DNA of 64,000 bases from Paenibacillus albiflavus (GTDB lineage: Bacteria > Bacillota > Bacilli > Paenibacillales > NBRC-103111). Within the stretch, counting starts at the first letter, position 1. Every line of letters starts with the position of its first letter. This document shows, piece after piece, positions 8,793 to 17,913 of this stretch. A program made the position numbers and the translations under genes. A model generated the notes under the pieces. That model was not told the origin of the DNA. It saw only the letters and a list, made by a program, of their open reading frames with translations, and searched no databases. Where the stretch lies: assembly GCF_004344915.1 (NCBI RefSeq), contig NZ_SKFG01000013.1, positions 78,129 to 142,128 of the forward strand, written 5' to 3'.

Positions 8793-9677
8793 TTATGAGG
8801 TAGATTGTACATAGAAGTCGATCAAGGTACAGAAGAGAATGACCATGCTGATCACTTGATTTAATTTGTAGGAAGCAAGCTTCATCAGCTTGCGATTGCT
8901 CGGCTTGATGATCTGATGCTCTACCAGAAGCAAGATAATAGCGATGCCGATACCGCTAAGATAAATCCATCCAAGACTTCGCATCCAGGCGAGAACGAGC
9001 AGGAGAAGTACCATGATGAGATGGAGACTCCTTGCGATAAATAAGCTGTCCTCCAAACCAAACACGCTAGGCACGGACCATAAGCCTGTTTTGCGATCAA
9101 ATTCGATGTCCTGCGTCGCATAGACAATATCGAAGCCTGCGATCCAGAGCATGACGATTGTCCCAAGGACAAAAGGAGTGAACGCGAATGCTCCGGTAAC
9201 AGCGAACCATGCACCGACAGGCGCGGAGGCGATGACGAACCCTAAGTACAGATGGCTAAGCCATGTGTACCGTTTGGCATAGGAGTAAGACGAAATCAAG
9301 ATAATCGCAACTGGTGATAAAATAAAGCAAAGCGTATTGAGCATCGCTGCAGCCACAATGAAAATCGCGTAGTTGATGACAACGAATATGACGACTTCTT
9401 TACTGCCAAGCAGCTTTCGCGGCAGATGCCGATCCGCTGTTCTTGGATTAAGCTCATCGAATGTTCGGTCCGCGACACGATTGAGCGCATTAGCCCCGTT
9501 ACGAGCGGCTACAAGCGCGATAAGCGACCATATCATGATGTACGCGGAGGGCAGCCCGCCTGCTGCCCACACCATCGAGATGAGGGCAAACGGCAAGGAG
9601 AAGAGGGTGTGCGAGAACATAACCAGCTCACCGAACATTATCGTCTTGCGCCATATTTTATGTGCTAATGCGGTCAT
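8793..9677 (-). CDS. UbiA-family prenyltransferase
   Basis: A 294-residue integral membrane enzyme with about eight helices that attaches a polyprenyl chain to an aromatic ring. Both Asp motifs are seen: NRVADRTFDELNPRTADR and DIVYATQDIEFD. The first motif, followed by NPRT and HLPRK, is of the UbiA/MqnP (benzoate or aminofutalosine-type) class rather than the MenA class, while in Listeria the DmkA of this locus is MenA-like. Its ATG overlaps the aminotransferase stop (ATGA), and GGGGAG precedes it, so the two are coupled. Substrate not determinable from sequence: DHNA is expected from context, another aromatic acid from the motif. Confidence 0.85.
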   Translation of the reverse strand: MTALAHKIWRKTIMFGELVMFSHTLFSLPFALISMVWAAGGLPSAYIMIWSLIALVAARNGANALNRVADRTFDELNPRTADRHLPRKLLGSKEVVIFVVINYAIFIVAAAMLNTLCFILSPVAIILISSYSYAKRYTWLSHLYLGFVIASAPVGAWFAVTGAFAFTPFVLGTIVMLWIAGFDIVYATQDIEFDRKTGLWSVPSVFGLEDSLFIARSLHLIMVLLLLVLAWMRSLGWIYLSGIGIAIILLLVEHQIIKPSNRKLMKLASYKLNQVISMVILFCTLIDFYVQSTS

Positions 9678-11002
9678 GATACGTTGCTCTCCCCTATCTG
9701 AGCAAGTACCTGATCTAGGATGTTGACCATCGACTGCACATCATCCTCTGTGATGATAAGTGGCGGTTGAAAGGCCAGTACATTGCGATTCAACCCATTC
9801 TTGCCGATCAGGATGCCGTTGTCTTTCATTTGCTCTAGAATTTGATCGACGAGCGCGGCGCCGCGAGTTGGGTTGTCGGCGAGGATTTCCATGCCGAGCA
9901 TGAGCCCTTCACCGCGCACGTCGCTCACGTGCGCAGGATACCGCTGCTGCAGCTCCAGCAGCGCGGATTTGAGCGCGCCGCCGCGTTCTGCGGCGCGCTG
10001 GACCAGGCGCTCGCGCTCGATGTAATCGAGCACCGCGAGCGCGGTCACTGCCGACACGGGATTGCCGCCGAAGGTCGAAGCCGATGGCTTCGACAATGCG
10101 GCAGCGATCGTGTCGGTAGAAGCGAAGGCGGCGATTGGCACGCCGCCGCCGAGTGCCTTCGCCATCGTGATGATATCAGGTACGATGCCGAAGTGCTCAC
10201 AGCCGAACATCTGGCCTGTTCGGCCAAATCCCGTCTGCACCTCGTCCATGATCAGCAGGACGCCATGAGCGTCCAGCAGCTTCTTGACCTCGCGGTAATA
10301 CCCCTTAGGCGGCACAATGATGCCGCCATTGCCTTGGATCGGCTCGACGATCATAGCTGCGATCTTGTCTCCCTTAGCGTCCAGCACAGCTTGCAGCGCC
10401 TCAAGAGAACGTCTGGCTGCTGGTGTAAGCTCATTCTCACTTAATTGTGCATGAAGCTCCTTATGATCAAATGGCCTTGGGATGAACGTAACGCCTGGGT
10501 ACAGATAAGGATCTGTTTGCCACATCGGAATGCCGGTGACGCTCATCGTCAAATTCGTCCGTCCATGCAAGCCACCTTCCATGGAAATAAAATCGCTTTT
10601 GCCAGTATACATACGAGCTAGAAGAAGGGCGCCTTCATTCGCTTCCGATCCGCTATTGCAGAAGAAGGTCCGTCTTAGATCGCCTGGCAATACCTCGGCT
10701 AAACGTTCAGCCAAATCAACCATGGGCTGTGTTAAATAAATCGTAGTCGTATGCTGCAGCGTCTGTAATTGTCGTACAGATTCACGCGTGATTTCTTCAT
10801 TGCAATGTCCACAGGCAACGACAGATACACCTGCAAAAAAGTCGGTATACCGCTTGCCTTGCTCATCGAATACATACTGCATGGATCCGCGCACGAGTTG
10901 TGGGGGTTTTTGATAGAAATGCTGTGTGCAAGGATAGAAATAAGCTTTTCGTTTATCGATAATTTGCTCTGGGCCGATGTATGTGGGTTGTTTATGTTCC
11001 AT
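9674..11002 (-). CDS. Class III pyridoxal-phosphate aminotransferase
   Basis: A fold-type I PLP enzyme of about 442 residues, of the AGXT2/ornithine/omega-aminotransferase group. Seen: DFFAGVSVVACGHC at the N-terminus, FCNSGSEANEGA, IMDEVQTGFGRTGQ, and the PLP lysine in TMAKALGGGVP. Substrate unknown. The start is one of three consecutive ATG codons (11008, 11005, 11002); I chose the last, 8 nt after AGGAG. It is the middle gene of a U32-aminotransferase-UbiA operon, coupled to ubiA by overlap. The stretch 9840-10270 is far more GC-rich than the surroundings, though the protein motifs are intact across it. Confidence 0.87.
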   Translation of the reverse strand: MEHKQPTYIGPEQIIDKRKAYFYPCTQHFYQKPPQLVRGSMQYVFDEQGKRYTDFFAGVSVVACGHCNEEITRESVRQLQTLQHTTTIYLTQPMVDLAERLAEVLPGDLRRTFFCNSGSEANEGALLLARMYTGKSDFISMEGGLHGRTNLTMSVTGIPMWQTDPYLYPGVTFIPRPFDHKELHAQLSENELTPAARRSLEALQAVLDAKGDKIAAMIVEPIQGNGGIIVPPKGYYREVKKLLDAHGVLLIMDEVQTGFGRTGQMFGCEHFGIVPDIITMAKALGGGVPIAAFASTDTIAAALSKPSASTFGGNPVSAVTALAVLDYIERERLVQRAAERGGALKSALLELQQRYPAHVSDVRGEGLMLGMEILADNPTRGAALVDQILEQMKDNGILIGKNGLNRNVLAFQPPLIITEDDVQSMVNILDQVLAQIGESNVS

Positions 11003-11051
11003 CATCATATCTCCTATTCGAACTGTTCCAGTACCCTGGCAGCAGATTGAA

Positions 11052-13019
11052 TTAATTAAAATGTAAAGTCCCGAGCGTATAGCCAGCGCCAACTGGCGGC
11101 AATTGTTTAAATTGATCTACGCATTGTTCAGGAGAGTGAAGTGCCTTCTTGTAGGCTTGGATAATCGTTCTAAGCTGCTCTGTCTTGTACGAAGCACCTT
11201 CAATTCGAACGATTGCGGCTCCAATTGCTTGCAGCTCGCGCAAGAATGGTAGATAGCATAATTCTTTGGCCAGAGCCAGATGATTGCGACCATGGTGATC
11301 CTGGTAAACCGGACTCTCTCCCTTATCCGTCATTAACACAAGGATATCATTATCGACGAATTGATTATCCTCTTCACCGATAGGTTGGAACACTTCCACA
11401 TTCTCGTAGAGATCATGCTCCAAATACATAATAATCGGTGAACCATGAACGATCACTTCTTTAGGAATCGTAGACTGAACCATGAAGTTTGTGAATTCTT
11501 GCAGCGGCAGTTCAATCGAAGTGGTGAATCGTTCAAGTCCCATTTGCTCATACAGCTCTACTGCTTTGTGATTGTATAGGTTAAGCGACAAATCACCTAT
11601 CATTGGATAACCGAAGCTGCGGAATTTATATAAAGCCCCTAAGTTCGTAATGAGCAGTCCATCAAGATCAAAGCGCTGCTGCTTCAATAAATGCTCATAT
11701 TGTTCAAAATGCAGTTCTGTCATCATTCGAGGCATACCGAGATAGATCTTCGTATTCCCCTTATTGGCTGTTAATTCGATAAGATCCTGCTTCGTAAATG
11801 GCAGATCAGGCAGGAATACATCTCCACTCAAATAAAGGTGATCGACTCCTTCTGCTATTGCCATTCGAGCTTGTTCTATATTATTCACACGAACAGACAA
11901 TTCAGTTCGGGTGCTTTGCGAATGCTTATTATTCCCAGACGATGCCTCTGGATTCTTGGATTTCTTTACAGCTTCCATAATGGAATTGGATATGAGTTCA
12001 ATTCGCTCATCTGTTATGTTCTTCTCAGCGGTTGGCGTACTGAATACTTTACCTGTGCTGTAGAACTTGCCTGTCCCTTCATAACGACGATTGATGTTGT
12101 CAAGACCAGGCTTGCCAAAGGCGTAAGCAGTTGAGAAGTCACGTTTGCGATTATCGTACAGAAGCTTTGTATCCTGTGAGCGATTAAAGCCGATAGGGTC
12201 ATCAATATAACGATCAATTGCGTCCCCGTAACTATTGACCAGCATCGTAACAAATTCCTTATCACGCATACGTCCTTCAATTTTGAAAGAAGAAACGCCA
12301 TGCTTAATTAGCTCAGGAATATGCTCATACATGAACATGTCTTTTGCAGCCAGCGGATATTCGGTTGGATAAATGTAACCATCTTTCTTCACGCGATAAT
12401 CCCAGCGACAGGGCTTCATGCATTTGCCGCGATTGCTGCTTAGACCGAATATGGTAGAACTGATCAGGCAGTTCGCTCCGTGTACGGTACACATGTCACC
12501 ATGCATGAAATATTCAATTTCCATATCTGTTTTCTGATGAAGCAATTCAACCGTTTTAAGATCCATCTCGCGAGAGGCGACTACACGGGTAACGCCAAGC
12601 GCTTTGACGGCTTGAACCATTGCGATATTATGGACGTTCATCATGACAGATGAATGAATTGGGATGTTTAGCTTATGTTTATAAATAAGTTCAAGAATTG
12701 CAAAATCTTGTACAATTAATGCATCGGGCTGAACGCGCGCGAGGAATTGCAAGTACGCCTCGGCATCTTCTAATTCTGTTTCATTAAGCAGGTTGTTGAC
12801 AGTGATATATACTTTTTTATTTAGAGAATGAGCAATTGCGATTGCCTGCTCAATTTCTTCGTAAGAGAAATTATAACCCTTGCGCAGCATGCGCATATTC
12901 AGGCTAGGACCTCCCATATAGACAGCATCGCAATTAGTACGAATAACAGATTCGAATATTTCGAATGTGCCCACAGGTGCAAGCAGTTCAATTTCTTTCC
13001 CGTTAAAATAACGTGCCAT
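11052..13019 (-). CDS. U32-family protein (putative Fe-S hydroxylase or peptidase)
   Basis: A 655-residue U32 protein. The family signature is seen as EYFMHGDMCTVHGANCLISS, followed by GKCMKPCRWDY, giving a four-Cys cluster likely to hold 4Fe-4S. U32 members whose roles are known include UbiU/UbiV (oxygen-independent ubiquinone hydroxylation), RlhA (23S rRNA hydroxylation, of similar length) and TrhP (tRNA); the name peptidase is historical. The ATG at 13019 follows AAAGGAG with 8 nt; the GTG at 13028 lies within that site. It is the first gene of an operon with an aminotransferase and a UbiA prenyltransferase, which raises a role in quinone chemistry, but RNA modification is equally possible. 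Confidence 0.85.
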   Translation of the reverse strand: MARYFNGKEIELLAPVGTFEIFESVIRTNCDAVYMGGPSLNMRMLRKGYNFSYEEIEQAIAIAHSLNKKVYITVNNLLNETELEDAEAYLQFLARVQPDALIVQDFAILELIYKHKLNIPIHSSVMMNVHNIAMVQAVKALGVTRVVASREMDLKTVELLHQKTDMEIEYFMHGDMCTVHGANCLISSTIFGLSSNRGKCMKPCRWDYRVKKDGYIYPTEYPLAAKDMFMYEHIPELIKHGVSSFKIEGRMRDKEFVTMLVNSYGDAIDRYIDDPIGFNRSQDTKLLYDNRKRDFSTAYAFGKPGLDNINRRYEGTGKFYSTGKVFSTPTAEKNITDERIELISNSIMEAVKKSKNPEASSGNNKHSQSTRTELSVRVNNIEQARMAIAEGVDHLYLSGDVFLPDLPFTKQDLIELTANKGNTKIYLGMPRMMTELHFEQYEHLLKQQRFDLDGLLITNLGALYKFRSFGYPMIGDLSLNLYNHKAVELYEQMGLERFTTSIELPLQEFTNFMVQSTIPKEVIVHGSPIIMYLEHDLYENVEVFQPIGEEDNQFVDNDILVLMTDKGESPVYQDHHGRNHLALAKELCYLPFLRELQAIGAAIVRIEGASYKTEQLRTIIQAYKKALHSPEQCVDQFKQLPPVGAGYTLGTLHFN

Positions 13020-13058
13020 GATGTCCACTCCTTTAGTTGTCTTAAGTGCAACCTAATA

Positions 13059-13097
13059 ATTATATCAAAAAATAATGATATTGTGCCAAATTTCACA
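13059..13097 (-). promoter_or_regulatory. Promoter of the U32 operon with an Fnr/Rex-like palindrome
   Basis: On the minus strand TGTGA-N6-GCACA (13097-13082), one base from the Fnr/CRP consensus and also similar to Rex sites, lies over the -35 position of a promoter whose extended -10 (TGaTATAAT) has TATAAT at 13064-13059. The centre falls near -37.5, so repression is as likely as activation. Confidence 0.45.
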
Positions 13098-13163
13098 TGT
13101 AAACTCATGGAAACTTTGTGACAATCCCGGCACAGGTGACTACTAACGTGCCTCTTGAATTGA

Positions 13164-13964
13164 TTATAACCAAATAATTAGTGCAATGAGGAGGATAAAT
13201 ATCATAAGCAGTAAACTATCGTTATTGCTCCAAGATAAAGTATGATACTTGCTGCGAGTGGCACCAAGCTCATAACCGCGGGATTCCATTGAATTCACGA
13301 GATCATCTGCGCGTCTGAATGCACTGACGGTTACAGGCAATAAAAGCGAAATGATCATTTTTCCTTTGGCTTTCCATGGCAGCTCTTTCAGATCTGCACC
13401 TCTAGATGCTTGCGCCTTAATAATTCTGTGCGTTTCTGAGAAAATCGTCGGAATGAATCGAAGGGCAATTTGCAGCATTAACGTAATTCTTTCTGGCGAT
13501 ACACGAAATAGCTTCAATGGATATAGAACGCTCTCCAGACCTTGCGTCAATCTATTCGGTGTCGTCGTAAACGTGAGCATCGCTGTAAAAGAAATCATCA
13601 TCGCCATTCGCCATCCAGCGAACAAGCCCTTCCATAAACCATTGCTTGTGATATGGATCCATCCCCAGGTAAATACAGCTTGACCGCTCTGCGTAAAGAG
13701 CAAATGGAAAATCATTATATAGAGAATCAAGAATCGCAAGGGACGAACTGCTCTAAGATAGGTGGATAATGGAATCCGCGTACTTAACATAATGGCAAAG
13801 GATACAAAAGAGATTAAGATAACATCGTATAAGGAATCAGATGTAATGATCGTGATGACATACAGCATCATGGCGATGGTTTTGGATCTCGGATCCAGCT
13901 TATGTATCCAAGAGTTCGTATCAATGTAGCGACCTATAATGAACTTATTGTTCACAATCCTCAA
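13164..13964 (-). CDS. ecfT: ECF transporter transmembrane subunit EcfT
   Basis: A 266-residue membrane protein that couples two ABC ATPases to a substrate-binding S subunit. The two coupling motifs are seen: AQASRGADL and MESRGYELG (Ala/Ser-Arg-Gly), in the cytoplasmic helices that contact the ATPases. About five membrane helices. Its start overlaps the ecfA2 stop by 4 bp. In Listeria-type electron-transfer loci an ECF module is proposed to move flavin for FmnB; the same is inferred here from position. Confidence 0.92.
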   Translation of the reverse strand: MRIVNNKFIIGRYIDTNSWIHKLDPRSKTIAMMLYVITIITSDSLYDVILISFVSFAIMLSTRIPLSTYLRAVRPLRFLILYIMIFHLLFTQSGQAVFTWGWIHITSNGLWKGLFAGWRMAMMISFTAMLTFTTTPNRLTQGLESVLYPLKLFRVSPERITLMLQIALRFIPTIFSETHRIIKAQASRGADLKELPWKAKGKMIISLLLPVTVSAFRRADDLVNSMESRGYELGATRSKYHTLSWSNNDSLLLMIFILLIALIIWL

Positions 13965-14836
13965 TCCTTTCCTTGCTTAACCAGATAAGCTTCAATTTGG
14001 TCGGCAAGCTCGGCTGGTGTAAATGATCCGTAATCTTCTGATAAAGGAGTATGGAATTTGTCCTCGAATGCCTGCTTTAAACGGATCGATTTAGGAACAA
14101 CCAGACCTAGCGATTGCATGAAAGGTTCTGTTTGTTTAGCCCATTCACTAGGTGATCCATCAAAGGCAATTTTGCCATCATGCATCACAATCAGTTGGTC
14201 TGCATAGTTCAGCATTTCCTCTAAGCGGTGTGTGATGATCAGGATCGTTTTGCCGCCTTCCTTACAAAGCTTATACAGTAACGACATTAGCTCATCGCGA
14301 CTCTGCGGATCAAGTGTCGCTGTAGGCTCATCGAGTATCAGTGTATCAGGATTCATAGCAAGGACGGATGCGATGGCAGCTTTGCGCATTTGACCGCCGC
14401 TTAGCTCAAATGGGCTTCGGCTGAGCAGAGATTCGTCTAGTCCTACAGCTTGCAAAGCCTGCCCCGCAAGCTGCTTAGCTTCTTCTTCTGCGATTCCAAA
14501 ATTTAAAGGACCAAAACATAAATCCTTCTCGACCGTTTCCTCAAATAGCTGCTGTTCAGGAAATTGGAACACAAGTCCTACTCGCTTACGCAGCATTCTA
14601 AGCGGCTGCTTTTTGCCTGCCTCAATCACATAATCGTAAATGTGTACACTACCCTCTGATGGTTGTAGGATTCCGTTACAATGCTGAATCAGGGTTGATT
14701 TGCCTGAGCCAGTTGAGCCTACGATTCCGACGAACTGCCCATCTGGAATCTCTAAATTAATCGAGGTAAGTACATTTGGGGCGTCTTTACTTGTAGCTTG
14801 ATAACGATAACTTACATCGTGGAAATATATTGCCAT
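13961..14836 (-). CDS. ecfA2: ECF transporter ATPase EcfA2
   Basis: A 291-residue ABC ATPase. Walker A GSTGSGKST, signature LSGGQMRKA, Walker B LILDEPTATLD and the switch His (ILIITH) are intact. It follows ecfA1 with a 25-bp overlap and precedes ecfT with a 4-bp overlap, the usual A1-A2-T order. The general energising module of Firmicutes sits beside ribosomal protein genes; this is a separate, dedicated copy. Confidence 0.92.
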   Translation of the reverse strand: MAIYFHDVSYRYQATSKDAPNVLTSINLEIPDGQFVGIVGSTGSGKSTLIQHCNGILQPSEGSVHIYDYVIEAGKKQPLRMLRKRVGLVFQFPEQQLFEETVEKDLCFGPLNFGIAEEEAKQLAGQALQAVGLDESLLSRSPFELSGGQMRKAAIASVLAMNPDTLILDEPTATLDPQSRDELMSLLYKLCKEGGKTILIITHRLEEMLNYADQLIVMHDGKIAFDGSPSEWAKQTEPFMQSLGLVVPKSIRLKQAFEDKFHTPLSEDYGSFTPAELADQIEAYLVKQGKD

Positions 14837-15666
14837 AAATTATTCACCAAATCTCGTTCGTTAAGATGGATGCCGATGTCGATGTTGCGTTGTCGCAGCT
14901 CCTGACATAATGCTATATAGAAAGGCGGCTTTAATCGGCATGCCTCAATAATTTCTTCTTGCTGTAATAAGTTAAATGGGGAGTCATCCGCGATAATCTG
15001 ACCACTCTTCATAGCAACTACTCGATCAGAAGCAATGATTTCGTCCATGTCATGCGTAATCGAAATAATCGTATATTGCCCACTTGCATGCATGGACCTC
15101 ATAAGTTCAATGACAGATTCTTTGGCGCCTTCATCCAGCATTGAGGTTGCCTCGTCAAAAATAACGATCCGCGGGTCCATTGCAAGCACAGCTGCAATTG
15201 CTGCCCGCTGCTTCTGACCACCTGATAATTCACTCGGGTGTCGATGAAGGAATGGCGTAATTGTTAGCTTGTCCGCAAACCGCTGTACTCTTTCATCCAT
15301 TTCGCTACGGCTTAAGCAGTTGTTCTCCATTCCAAATACCAGATCTTCGAATATTGTACTTCCAATAAACTGATTATCTGGATTTTGAAAAATAAAGCCA
15401 ATCTGCTGACGAATCCCTCGTAGGCTGGATGAAGTAAGCTCTGTCCCATTCACTGTAATTGAGCCTTTATTCGCACGCAATAACCCATTCATTAATTTGC
15501 TAAGCGTTGATTTGCCACTACCGTTTGGGCCGACAATCGATATCCACTGTCCTTCCAGAATATCCAGACTCACATCGTTAATCGTTGCTGATTCCATGTT
15601 ATTCCTTCCTGGATATGTGAAGGTAACGTTCTTTAATTGAATGATTGGTTGCTTCATGTTGTTCAT
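14812..15666 (-). CDS. ecfA1: ECF transporter ATPase EcfA1
   Basis: A 284-residue ABC ATPase with Walker A GPNGSGKST, signature LSGGQKQR and Walker B VIFDEATSMLD. It pairs with EcfA2 as the heterodimeric motor. An AAGGA site stands a few bases before the ATG at 15666; a second ATG three codons later is possible. The gap to the upstream membrane-protein gene is 16 bp, so it is in the same operon. Confidence 0.92.
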   Translation of the reverse strand: MNNMKQPIIQLKNVTFTYPGRNNMESATINDVSLDILEGQWISIVGPNGSGKSTLSKLMNGLLRANKGSITVNGTELTSSSLRGIRQQIGFIFQNPDNQFIGSTIFEDLVFGMENNCLSRSEMDERVQRFADKLTITPFLHRHPSELSGGQKQRAAIAAVLAMDPRIVIFDEATSMLDEGAKESVIELMRSMHASGQYTIISITHDMDEIIASDRVVAMKSGQIIADDSPFNLLQQEEIIEACRLKPPFYIALCQELRQRNIDIGIHLNERDLVNNLWQYISTM

Positions 15667-15682
15667 TCATCCTTATTTCGTA

Positions 15683-16231
15683 TTACAAGCGGCTTTCATA
15701 GGGTTTAAATAATGGAAGTTTGCTCAAGGAATTCACTAGGTGATGCGTTGCATAGCCGATAAACACACCAGTTGCGATTCCAGTGATCATTAGAACAGGC
15801 AAATAGGAGAAAATAATACTGCTCTTAATGACGATAAAAGCGGCTGCAAGCTGGCCGATATTATGGGCAATTCCTCCATATACACTAATGCCAATTGTAC
15901 TGAAGTTATCTTTCCCAAGCCTCGTTAGGCTGAACATAACGATGAAACTGAATAGAGATCCCATAAAACTGAATAAAAAACTAGAGAATGTCCCAAAAAT
16001 AATGGCGGTTAAGATTGTTTTGAGTACAATTAGTGTAAACGTATCTCTTCCCTTAAAGAAGTACAAGCAAGTAAGTACCATAATGTTGGATAGCCCTAGC
16101 TTGGCGCCAGGAACAGAGAAGAAAGGAATGATCGATTCGACAATACTCAAAACAACGGCAACAGCACCAAATATGGATAATATGACGGTTTTTCTGAGAG
16201 CTTCAGAAGAGGAATCAACTTGTAGATGCAT
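15683..16231 (-). CDS. Gx transporter family membrane protein (EetB/S-component-like)
   Basis: A 182-residue membrane protein with about five helices. The segment FFSVPGAKLGLSNIMVL and the glycine-rich YGGIAHNIGQLAAA mark the Gx transporter family, often annotated as heptaprenyl diphosphate synthase component I by neighbourhood. It resembles ECF S components and lies directly before ecfA1, so it may be the substrate-binding subunit. Listeria electron-transfer loci carry a protein of this family next to the NusG-II protein. It overlaps that gene by 17 bp. Confidence 0.82.
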   Translation of the reverse strand: MHLQVDSSSEALRKTVILSIFGAVAVVLSIVESIIPFFSVPGAKLGLSNIMVLTCLYFFKGRDTFTLIVLKTILTAIIFGTFSSFLFSFMGSLFSFIVMFSLTRLGKDNFSTIGISVYGGIAHNIGQLAAAFIVIKSSIIFSYLPVLMITGIATGVFIGYATHHLVNSLSKLPLFKPYESRL

Positions 16232-16610
16232 CTAATTCATCTCCTTGATTGCTTCCGCCTACAATTTCAACTAACAAGCGATTCGGCAAGCAAACAATAG
16301 TACCACGAGGCTTAGTTACAAACCCAAAGGTAAAACATACATCATCAGGGCAATTCGCTTCATGCATCTCGATACCACGATTGTGAATTTTGAGCACATT
16401 ATGTCCAAACTTTGAATCGATTGGAACGAGCTGTTCTTCTTCGGTTAATTCAACCGTTTTGATCAGCTGGCCATCTACAGTAAGCTTGGCATAAAGTTTA
16501 TCAGAGGCTGAGGGATTCCCCTTATCGCCAATAAATTTAGGCACAATAAAAGCTAGGACAGCGATGAGGATAACAGCGAAAAGTATGATATCGCCACGTT
16601 TTAATTTCAT
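16215..16610 (-). CDS. NusG domain II-containing membrane-anchored protein (EetA-like)
   Basis: A 131-residue protein with one N-terminal membrane helix (residues about 8-27) and an extracytoplasmic NusG_II domain. The domain signature is clear: ANCPDDVCFTFGF, PRGTIVCLPNRLLVEI. The three Cys are characteristic. Such proteins pair with Gx transporters and flavinylation genes, and in Listeria the corresponding Eet proteins are required for electron transfer to the outside; their chemistry is not established. First gene of the minus-strand eet/ecf operon. Confidence 0.87.
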   Translation of the reverse strand: MKLKRGDIILFAVILIAVLAFIVPKFIGDKGNPSASDKLYAKLTVDGQLIKTVELTEEEQLVPIDSKFGHNVLKIHNRGIEMHEANCPDDVCFTFGFVTKPRGTIVCLPNRLLVEIVGGSNQGDELDASTS

Positions 16611-16677
16611 ATCCTTTATCTCCTTAGATGTATTTCATCTTGTGATATTAGGTACAATGTACTTGTAGAACCTCGTA

Positions 16678-16707
16678 ATTATACACTTATCCATGTTAAA
16701 CTTTCAA
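16678..16707 (-). promoter_or_regulatory. Promoter of the NusG-II/Gx/ecf operon
   Basis: On the minus strand TTGAAA (16707-16702), an 18-nt spacer and TATAAT (16683-16678), 68 nt before the start. No Fnr-like palindrome was seen here, unlike at pplA; only a half site TGTGA near 16650. Confidence 0.55.
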
Positions 16708-16752
16708 TTAAGCATGGCATAGCGAATACATATTAAAGAATTGAGGGACATC

Positions 16753-17832
16753 ATGAAAAACAATAGGAAACGTTATTATGGTTTGTATTTTTGTTTAATG
16801 TTAATGGTAGTATTCATTGTAGGCTGCAATAATTCAGCGCCAAATGGGGGAACTGCTCCTGTTAAGGAACCCAAATCCGATAGCTTCTTTGTGTTCGATA
16901 CAATCGTCTCTATACGCATATATGACGATAAGGCTACGGAAAAGAATTTTCAAGAAATTAAAGAACTTACGCATGTAATCGATACTCAGATCAGCCGTAA
17001 TTTGGACACAAGTGAGATTTCTAAGGTGAATCAAGCCGCTGGCAAAGCAGCTGTACATGTGTCGGACAAGACCTTCTATGTTGTTCAAAAAGCGCTAATG
17101 TATTCGGAGCTGTCAAAAGGACAATTCGATTTAACGATTGGACCCCTTGTTTCCTTGTGGGGAATCGGAAATGAAGGCGCTCATGTTCCGACGAAGCCTG
17201 ATTTAGATGCGGCACTAACGAAAATCAATTATAAAGATGTGCTGCTTGATGAGTCGAAGAAAGAAATTAAGCTGGCCAAAGAAGGTATGGAAATTGACCT
17301 TGGGGCGATTGGCAAAGGATACGCTGCGGATGAAATCGCTGATTATCTGCTTAAGAATAACTTCAACAGCGCAATCATTGATTTAGGCGGCAATATTTTT
17401 GCACTCGGCGTTAAACCTGATGGCTCGCAGTGGAATATTGGCATTCAAGATCCAAAGGAAGAACGCGGTAACCAGATTGGAAAGATGAAGGTAAACAATA
17501 AAACAATCGTTACTTCAGGTATTTATGAGCGCTTCTTTGTCGAGAACGGCGTACATTATCACCATATTCTAAGTCCGCAAACAGGTTATCCCGTGAATAA
17601 TAACCTGAGCAGCGTATCGATCGTGACCGATAAATCCATTGATGCAGATGGATTATCAACATCCGTGTTCGCTCTTGGTCTGGAGGAAGGGAAGAAATTT
17701 GTCGACGGATTGGACAATGTAGAGGCGATTTTTGTTACTGCGGATCAGAAGGTTTATATAACAGATGGATTGAAGGGCAATTTTGATCTTACAAATGAAA
17801 TGTATCAACTTTGTGAATTTTCTAACAATTAA
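16753..17832 (+). CDS. apbE: FAD:protein FMN transferase, ApbE/FmnB-like lipoprotein
   Basis: A 359-residue lipoprotein (lipobox IVGC) that transfers FMN from FAD to a Ser/Thr of target proteins outside the cell membrane. ApbE motifs are seen: FDTIVSIRIYDD near the N-terminus, LGAIGKGYAADEI, LGGNIFALG, HHILSPQTGYPV and DADGLSTSVFALG. The obvious partner is the PplA-like lipoprotein at 4338. It is transcribed away from the eet/ecf operon. I chose ATG 16753 behind GAGGG over the TTG at 16741. Confidence 0.93.
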   Translation: MKNNRKRYYGLYFCLMLMVVFIVGCNNSAPNGGTAPVKEPKSDSFFVFDTIVSIRIYDDKATEKNFQEIKELTHVIDTQISRNLDTSEISKVNQAAGKAAVHVSDKTFYVVQKALMYSELSKGQFDLTIGPLVSLWGIGNEGAHVPTKPDLDAALTKINYKDVLLDESKKEIKLAKEGMEIDLGAIGKGYAADEIADYLLKNNFNSAIIDLGGNIFALGVKPDGSQWNIGIQDPKEERGNQIGKMKVNNKTIVTSGIYERFFVENGVHYHHILSPQTGYPVNNNLSSVSIVTDKSIDADGLSTSVFALGLEEGKKFVDGLDNVEAIFVTADQKVYITDGLKGNFDLTNEMYQLCEFSNN

Positions 17833-17913
17833 CCCGTTTAAATACTTCTATTGCTTTATAATTTGATTATTCTGATATATAATGAAATTATCAAAGGATA
17901 AGGGGTGTTAACG

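Noticed and set aside
9842..10444. 200-codon ORF on the plus strand inside the aminotransferase gene
   Set aside because: It is antisense to a gene with clear PLP-enzyme motifs, lies in the GC-rich patch where stops are rare, and has no ribosome site.
12700..13500. Terminator between ecfT and the U32 gene
   Set aside because: The GGCAC/GTGCC pairing near 13126-13150 is short with a large loop and no T-run; too weak to call.
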